A DNA stretch of 64,000 bases from Corynebacterium falsenii (GTDB lineage: Bacteria; Actinomycetota; Actinomycetes; Mycobacteriales; Mycobacteriaceae), in assembly GCF_020099275.1 (NCBI RefSeq), contig NZ_CP083646.1, positions 62,001-126,000 of the forward strand, given 5' to 3'. Position 1 is the first letter of the stretch; every line of letters begins with the position of its first letter. This document shows, in pieces, positions 59,568-64,000 of this stretch. Under the pieces are notes generated by a model. The model had not been told where the DNA came from and searched no databases. It saw only the letters and a list, made by a program, of their open reading frames with translations. A program made the translations under genes and the position numbers.

Positions 59568-60443
59568 CTAGGCCTCCTTCCCGCGAGCCAGCAGGTCCTG
59601 CAGATAGCGCCCGTACGCCGACTTTGCCAGGGCGTCCGCGGAGCGCTGCATGTGCTCGTCGTCGATGTAGCCCAGCCGCCAGGCGACTTCCTCCGGGCAG
59701 CTCACCTTCAGCCCCTGGCGCTTTTCCACCGCCTGCACGAAATCTCCGGCCGCGGCGAGGTCATCGACGGTGCCGGTATCCAGCCATGCCGTTCCGCGCG
59801 GCAGCACCTCCACGTGCAACCGCCCCTCGGCGAGGTAGTGCCGGTTGATGTCTGTAATCTCGAGCTCCCCGCGCGGGCTGGGCGTGAGCCCCTTGGCGAT
59901 CTCCACTACGTCCGACGAGTAGAAGTACAGCCCCGGCACGGCGTAGTGCGACTTCGGCTTGTCCGGCTTTTCCTCCAGCGACAGCGCGGTGCCGTGGGCA
60001 TCGAACTCCACCACGCCGTATGCCTCAGGCTGCGCGACCCAGTACGCGAAGATCGCCCCGCCATCAGGGTTATTGAAGCGCCGCAGCTGCGTTCCCAGCC
60101 CAGAGCCGTAGAAGATATTGTCGCCCAGCACGAGCGCCACGGACTCGTCTCCGATGAACTCCTCGCCCACGATGAAGGCCTCCGCCAGCCCGTTGGGCTC
60201 GTCTTGCACGGCGTATTTAATATCGACGCCAAACTGCCGCCCGTCCCCCAAGAGTTTCTGGAATTGGCCGGCATCCTCCGCCGTCGTGATGACGAGGATC
60301 TCCCGCACCCCAGCCAGCATCAAGGTGGTCAGGGGGTAGTAGATCATGGGTTTGTCGTACACGGGCACGAGCTGCTTGGAGACCCCGCGCGTGATCGGCC
60401 ACAGTCTGCTGCCGGTTCCACCGGCCAGGATGATGCCTCGCAT
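59568..60443 (-). CDS. rmlA: Glucose-1-phosphate thymidylyltransferase
   Basis: A 291-residue nucleotidyltransferase: [78 protein letters not shown] [14 protein letters not shown]. It makes dTDP-glucose, the first step to dTDP-rhamnose for the arabinogalactan linker. It follows rmlC by 5 bp. Confidence 0.96.
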   Translation of the reverse strand: MRGIILAGGTGSRLWPITRGVSKQLVPVYDKPMIYYPLTTLMLAGVREILVITTAEDAGQFQKLLGDGRQFGVDIKYAVQDEPNGLAEAFIVGEEFIGDESVALVLGDNIFYGSGLGTQLRRFNNPDGGAIFAYWVAQPEAYGVVEFDAHGTALSLEEKPDKPKSHYAVPGLYFYSSDVVEIAKGLTPSPRGELEITDINRHYLAEGRLHVEVLPRGTAWLDTGTVDDLAAAGDFVQAVEKRQGLKVSCPEEVAWRLGYIDDEHMQRSADALAKSAYGRYLQDLLARGKEA

Positions 60444-60448
60444 GGTTG

Positions 60449-61168
60449 TTACCTCCCGGAGCTATCCGGCTCGTCGCCCCATTCCTCGGCGGCGGCCATT
60501 GCCTCGTCCCATTCTTGGCGCAGTTCCTTTTCCCAGCCACGAGTTTCGCGCCACTGGGGAAGGCGATCGTGCACGTCCTGCACCGAGGGAGCCTTCGTGT
60601 CTTTTTCTGACAGCACGGCCTGGTCAGCATCCACGGGCCAGTCGATGGCGAGGTCGGCATCGTAGGCGTCGACCTCAAATTCGCGCTCGGGGTTGTAGGC
60701 CTCGGTGACGAGGTAGCTCACCGTGGCGCGTTCGGATTGGGCGGCAAATCCGTGACCCACGCCCAGGGGCACGAACAGGCCAAAATTGTTGTCTTCGCTG
60801 AGTTCCACGGAGACGTGCTTGCCGAACGTCGGCGAACCCACTCGCAGGTCCACGAGAATGTCGGTAATTACCCCCGAAACGCAGGTTACGAACTTGGCCT
60901 GCCCCGGGGGAACCTCAGCCAGGTGAATCCCGCGCACCACGTTTTTCGCCGATCGGGACAGGTTAGCCTGCGCCACGGTGAACGGGTATCCCAGATGCTC
61001 GGTGAACTGCTCGGCGCGGAACCACTCGTGGAAGCTGCCGCGCTCATCACCGAACACGCGGGGCACGAACACCCATGCGCCCGGAATGGGCAGCTCAACG
61101 ATGGTTCCCGGGGCCGCACCCTCCAGCGCGGCGGTGAGGTCAGCGGAGTTCAGACTGGTCTGGGTCAT
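60449..61168 (-). CDS. rmlC: dTDP-4-dehydrorhamnose 3,5-epimerase
   Basis: A 239-residue cupin enzyme: [52 protein letters not shown] with the catalytic His, [35 protein letters not shown]-terminal extension of ~40 residues rich in Glu/Trp is beyond the core; in C. glutamicum RmlC is fused to RmlD, and no rmlD domain follows here. ATG 61168 lies seven bases after TAGAGT, so a leaderless start is likely. Confidence 0.93.
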   Translation of the reverse strand: MTQTSLNSADLTAALEGAAPGTIVELPIPGAWVFVPRVFGDERGSFHEWFRAEQFTEHLGYPFTVAQANLSRSAKNVVRGIHLAEVPPGQAKFVTCVSGVITDILVDLRVGSPTFGKHVSVELSEDNNFGLFVPLGVGHGFAAQSERATVSYLVTEAYNPEREFEVDAYDADLAIDWPVDADQAVLSEKDTKAPSVQDVHDRLPQWRETRGWEKELRQEWDEAMAAAEEWGDEPDSSGR

Positions 61169-61332
61169 GTGCCCTACTCTAGCGCCGGGGGTGGACACTT
61201 CCTCGCACCGGCACAAACCACCCGCCGATAGTTGTAACTTTAGGACTATCTACCCCCGTTTCCCCCGGAATGCTGAATACTTTTTGCCATTGAATCCTGC
61301 TGGTAGCCGCTGTGCTGCTACATTCTTTCCTC

Positions 61333-62685
61333 ATGTCTACACAATCTCAGCATCCGCACGATCCCCCGACCGTGCAGAATAATTCCACTCACTCCACCCG
61401 CGTCACCAGCTCCAAGGAAGAGCGACGCATCCTCGGCGCCACCCTCGTGGGCACCACCATCGAGTGGTACGACTTCTTCATCTACGCTCAAGCCGCCGGC
61501 CTGGTCTTCGCCACCCAGTTCTTCAAGCCACTCGGTGAAGACAACAGCACCCTCGCCCAGATCGTCTCTTGGGCCTCGCTAGGCATCAGCTTCCTGTTCC
61601 GCCCACTCGGCGCCGCGATCGCCGGTCACCTGGGCGACCGCTACGGACGCAAGCTCGTTCTCTCCGCCACTCTGATCCTCATGGGCCTGGCTACAGCCGC
61701 CATCGGCATCCTGCCCACCTACGGTTCCATCGGCGTGGCCGCCCCGATCCTGCTGATTCTCCTGCGCGTCCTGCAGGGATTCTCCGCCGGCGGCGAATGG
61801 GGCGGCGCTGCCCTGCTGGCCGTGGAGCACGCTCCGAAGTCCAAGCGCGGTCTGTATGGCTCCTACCCACAGATCGGCGTGCCCCTCGGCCTCGCATTCG
61901 CCACCACCGTGCTGCTCGTCCTCACCGCCATTGTGGGCAAGGATGGCTACATGGAGTGGGCATGGCGCATCCCGTTTGTGCTCTCCCTCGTACTCGTGAT
62001 CGTGGGTGTAATCGTTCGTCTCAAGGTCGCTGAGTCCCCCGTGTTCGAGGAGATCCGCGAGCGCGCCGAAGAGTCCTCCGCTCCCCTGGGCGTGCTGCTG
62101 CGTAACCACTTCCCGCTGGTGTTCAAGGCGGCCCTCATCTTCGCCGCCAACAACGCGTTCGGCTACATGGTGATCGCGTTCTTCGGTTCGTACGCCGCCA
62201 AGCAGCTGGGCATGAACCAGACCCACATCTTCCTCGCGGTGATCCTCGCCGCCATCGCCTGGACCGCCCTGACGCTCTGGTCCGGCTCGCTGTCCGACCG
62301 CATCGGCCGCCGCCAGGCCTTCATGATCGGCTACGCGCTGCTGTTCGTGCTGGCCATCCCCGTGTGGTTCCTCATCGACACCGCCAACATCTTCTGGTTC
62401 GGCGTGGCCCTGCTCGCCCTCATCCCCGGCCTGGCGCTGAGCTATGGCCCGCAGTCCGCGATGTATGCCGAGCTGTTCCCCCGCAGCATCCGCTTCTCCG
62501 GCGTTTCGGTCGGCTACGCTCTGGGCTCCATCCTCGGTGGCGCGTTCGCCCCGATGATCGCCCAGCTCATTCTGGGCAAGACGGGCGCGACGTGGACCAT
62601 TGGCATCTACCTTATGGTGCTGTGCGTGCTCTCCATGATTGCCCTGGCCATGACCCCGAAGGATCTGCACCGCCGGGAGCTCTAG
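61333..62685 (+). CDS. MFS transporter, metabolite:H+ symporter (MHS) type
   Basis: A 450-residue transporter with 12 membrane segments. GTTIEWYDFFIYAQAAGLVF at TM1, GHLGDRYGRKLVL between TM2 and TM3, and LQGFSAGGEWGGAALLAVEHAP are typical of the MHS family (ProP, ShiA, KgtP). Substrates are usually carboxylates or betaines; this one cannot be assigned. ATG 61333 lies eight bases after TACATT with no ribosome binding site. It is divergent from rmlC and its stop is 3 bp from that of rmlB. Confidence 0.9.
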   Translation: MSTQSQHPHDPPTVQNNSTHSTRVTSSKEERRILGATLVGTTIEWYDFFIYAQAAGLVFATQFFKPLGEDNSTLAQIVSWASLGISFLFRPLGAAIAGHLGDRYGRKLVLSATLILMGLATAAIGILPTYGSIGVAAPILLILLRVLQGFSAGGEWGGAALLAVEHAPKSKRGLYGSYPQIGVPLGLAFATTVLLVLTAIVGKDGYMEWAWRIPFVLSLVLVIVGVIVRLKVAESPVFEEIRERAEESSAPLGVLLRNHFPLVFKAALIFAANNAFGYMVIAFFGSYAAKQLGMNQTHIFLAVILAAIAWTALTLWSGSLSDRIGRRQAFMIGYALLFVLAIPVWFLIDTANIFWFGVALLALIPGLALSYGPQSAMYAELFPRSIRFSGVSVGYALGSILGGAFAPMIAQLILGKTGATWTIGIYLMVLCVLSMIALAMTPKDLHRREL

Positions 62686-62688
62686 GCT

Positions 62689-63798
62689 CTAGATCTCCCG
62701 CTCGGTTCGTCGGTATTTTTCTTCCGACGCCACCCTCGCCGCCCGCCACCACTGCCGGTGATCGGCATACCAGTCCACAGTGGCCTGCAGGCCCTGGCGG
62801 AATTGCGTGTACTGCGGTTTCCATCCCAGCGCGCGGGTGCTGGCCGGATCGATCGCATAGCGGCGATCGTGCCCAGGCCGGTCTGTGACGTGCACGTAGT
62901 CATCTGATGGGCGGTCGAAGATCTCCAACAGGTCTTCCACGACCTGCTTGTTCGACCGTTCCCCTTCCGCGCCGATGAGGTAGGTGTTGCCCACCTCTCC
63001 GCGCTCGAGTATGGCCCACACGGCATCGTTGTGATCGTCCACGTGGATCCAATCCCGCACATTCTCCCCCGTCCCGTAGAGCCGGGGCTGATGGCCTTCC
63101 AACAGCCCGGTGACCTGGCGGGGGATAAATTTTTCCGGATGCTGGCGCGGTCCGTAATTGTTCGAGCAGTTCGAGATCGTGGCCTTGAGCCCACGCGAGC
63201 GCACGAATGCCCGGATGAAGTGGTCGGCCGCCGCCTTTGACGCCGAATAGGGCGACGACGGGTTGTAGGGGGTGTCCACGGTGAAACGCCGCGGCTCGTC
63301 CAGCGCCAAATCGCCAAAGACTTCGTCCGTGGAGACGTGGTGCAGGTGAACGCCGTGCGCGCAGGCGGCCTCGGCGAGATTCACCGTGCCCTCCACATTG
63401 GTTCGGGCGAAGATGCCCGGATCGTGCAGGGAATTATCGTTGTGGCTCTCCGCCGCGAAATGCACGATGGCGGTCTCTGCGGCAGCGTCAGCTTCGCTGC
63501 CGCCTTCCGACCCGACGACGGAATCAAGGGCAGCGGCGACGGCGGTGGCGTCGGAAATATCAGCCTTGATGAAGCGGAATCGGCCGGGATAGGCCTCCCC
63601 GAGAGGCCGACCATCATCGGCCAAGAGGTTATCGGTATTGGCGGCGTAGGTCAGAGCATCGAGTACCACGACCTGCATGTCCGGACGGGTGGCTAAGGTG
63701 CGGTGCACGAAGTTGGAACCGATAAAACCCGCCCCTCCGGTGACGAGAAGGCGGGTGAAAGTGCGTGGCGCGGATGCGCTGCGAGCTGTGCCGGTCAT
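62689..63798 (-). CDS. rmlB: dTDP-glucose 4,6-dehydratase
   Basis: A 369-residue SDR enzyme. RLLVTGGAGFIGSNFVHRTL (NAD motif), HVSTDEVFGDL (catalytic Thr-Asp-Glu) and YSASKAAADHFIRAF (YxxxK) are intact; NNYGPRQHPEKFIPR is family typical. An insertion SEGGSEADAAAE near residue 85 is unusual. ATG 63798 lies seven bases after a consensus TATAGT (63811-63806), a likely leaderless start. Confidence 0.96.
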   Translation of the reverse strand: MTGTARSASAPRTFTRLLVTGGAGFIGSNFVHRTLATRPDMQVVVLDALTYAANTDNLLADDGRPLGEAYPGRFRFIKADISDATAVAAALDSVVGSEGGSEADAAAETAIVHFAAESHNDNSLHDPGIFARTNVEGTVNLAEAACAHGVHLHHVSTDEVFGDLALDEPRRFTVDTPYNPSSPYSASKAAADHFIRAFVRSRGLKATISNCSNNYGPRQHPEKFIPRQVTGLLEGHQPRLYGTGENVRDWIHVDDHNDAVWAILERGEVGNTYLIGAEGERSNKQVVEDLLEIFDRPSDDYVHVTDRPGHDRRYAIDPASTRALGWKPQYTQFRQGLQATVDWYADHRQWWRAARVASEEKYRRTEREI

Positions 63799-63852
63799 GC
63801 CCCTCACTATACCGAGAAGGGCAGTTTGCTCAGCCCAGGGTCTATTCAGGGT

Positions 63853-64000
63853 CTAGCTCAAGCCAGCGTAGGAGTGCAGGCCGGAGACCACCATGTTGAT
63901 GAAGAAGAGGTTGAACACCATCGTGGCGAAAGCCAGCACGTTGATCCACGCGGACTTCGGGCCTCGCCAGCCGGGCGTTGCGCGGGCGTGGAGGTAACCG
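63853..64000 (-). CDS. ccsB: Cytochrome c biogenesis protein CcsB/ResC, C-terminal end (partial)
   Basis: The last 49 residues are visible (YLHARATPGWRGPKSAWINV, FATMVFNLFFINMVVSGLHSY, AGLS). This matches the C-terminus of actinobacterial CcsB, which with ResB delivers and ligates haem to c-type cytochromes. The rest lies beyond the window. It reads in the same direction as rmlB, 55 bp upstream of its start. Confidence 0.85.
   Translation of the reverse strand, partial: GYLHARATPGWRGPKSAWINVLAFATMVFNLFFINMVVSGLHSYAGLS

Overview
The window is a high-GC actinobacterial chromosome segment that I assign to Corynebacterium. It shows the corynebacterial order secE-nusG-rplKA ... rplJL ... rpoBC ... 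rpsLG-fusA-tuf, a menaquinone region with mgtA between menD and menG, and a C50-type carotenoid operon of the decaprenoxanthin kind. The DUF3068 gene between rplL and rpoB and the IS1207/IS31831-like ISL3 element fit as well. A yellow-pigmented, possibly lipophilic species is my inference; the species cannot be fixed from this window.

Layout. 1-3517: an Asp23/Gls24 envelope-stress operon (the tail of an unidentified gene, a long proline-repeat Asp23 protein, two small membrane proteins, a GntR/UTRA regulator). 3860-6112: a marC gene broken by an in-frame TAG, followed by a complete ISL3 insertion sequence with perfect 8-bp target duplications sitting inside the marC terminator. 6269-11199 (minus): tuf, fusA, rpsG, rpsL. 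11508-18555 (minus): carotenoid operon GT2-crtE-crtB-crtI-crtYe-crtYf-crtEb-idi, with idi frameshifted. 18740-29477 (minus): rpoC, rpoB, DUF3068 protein, rplL, rplJ. 29915-30844: a lipase. 30916-33742 (minus): rplA, rplK, nusG, secE. 33799-34753 (minus): four tRNA genes (Trp, Met, Thr, Tyr). 34892-44374: polyprenyl diphosphate synthase, menJ, menG, an NAD(P)-binding/DUF2867 protein, a secreted lipocalin, mgtA, a DUF3592-like protein and menD. 44486-49286 (minus): two large secreted Ig-like repeat proteins. 49645-57373: membrane protein, menC, menB, a crcB pair, a DoxX protein, an orphan gene, menE, menA. 57693-64000: DUF4229-like protein, a small coiled-coil membrane protein, a phosphotransferase, rmlA, rmlC, an MHS-type transporter, rmlB and the end of ccsB.

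How it works together. Most of the window is core transcription/translation machinery. Around it lie isoprenoid-using pathways: idi, crtE and a long-chain prenyl synthase supply prenyl diphosphates; crt genes make a glycosylatable C50 carotenoid; menD/C/E/B/A/G/J make and partly saturate menaquinone; mgtA and rmlABC feed the mannosylated and rhamnosylated envelope.

Most notable signals: an 11-bp repeat array one helical turn apart in front of the Asp23 gene; a 23-residue proline repeat in that Asp23 protein; the IS inside a terminator; two disrupted genes (marC, idi); a 14-bp tandem array across the secE stop codon next to an internal secE/nusG terminator; a -10-like hexamer 6-8 nt before many start codons, suggesting leaderless mRNAs (including menB, menD, menE, menG, rmlB, rmlC); and two adjacent Ig-like surface proteins with no sortase motif. 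I saw no CRISPR array, prophage or recognisable antiphage system.
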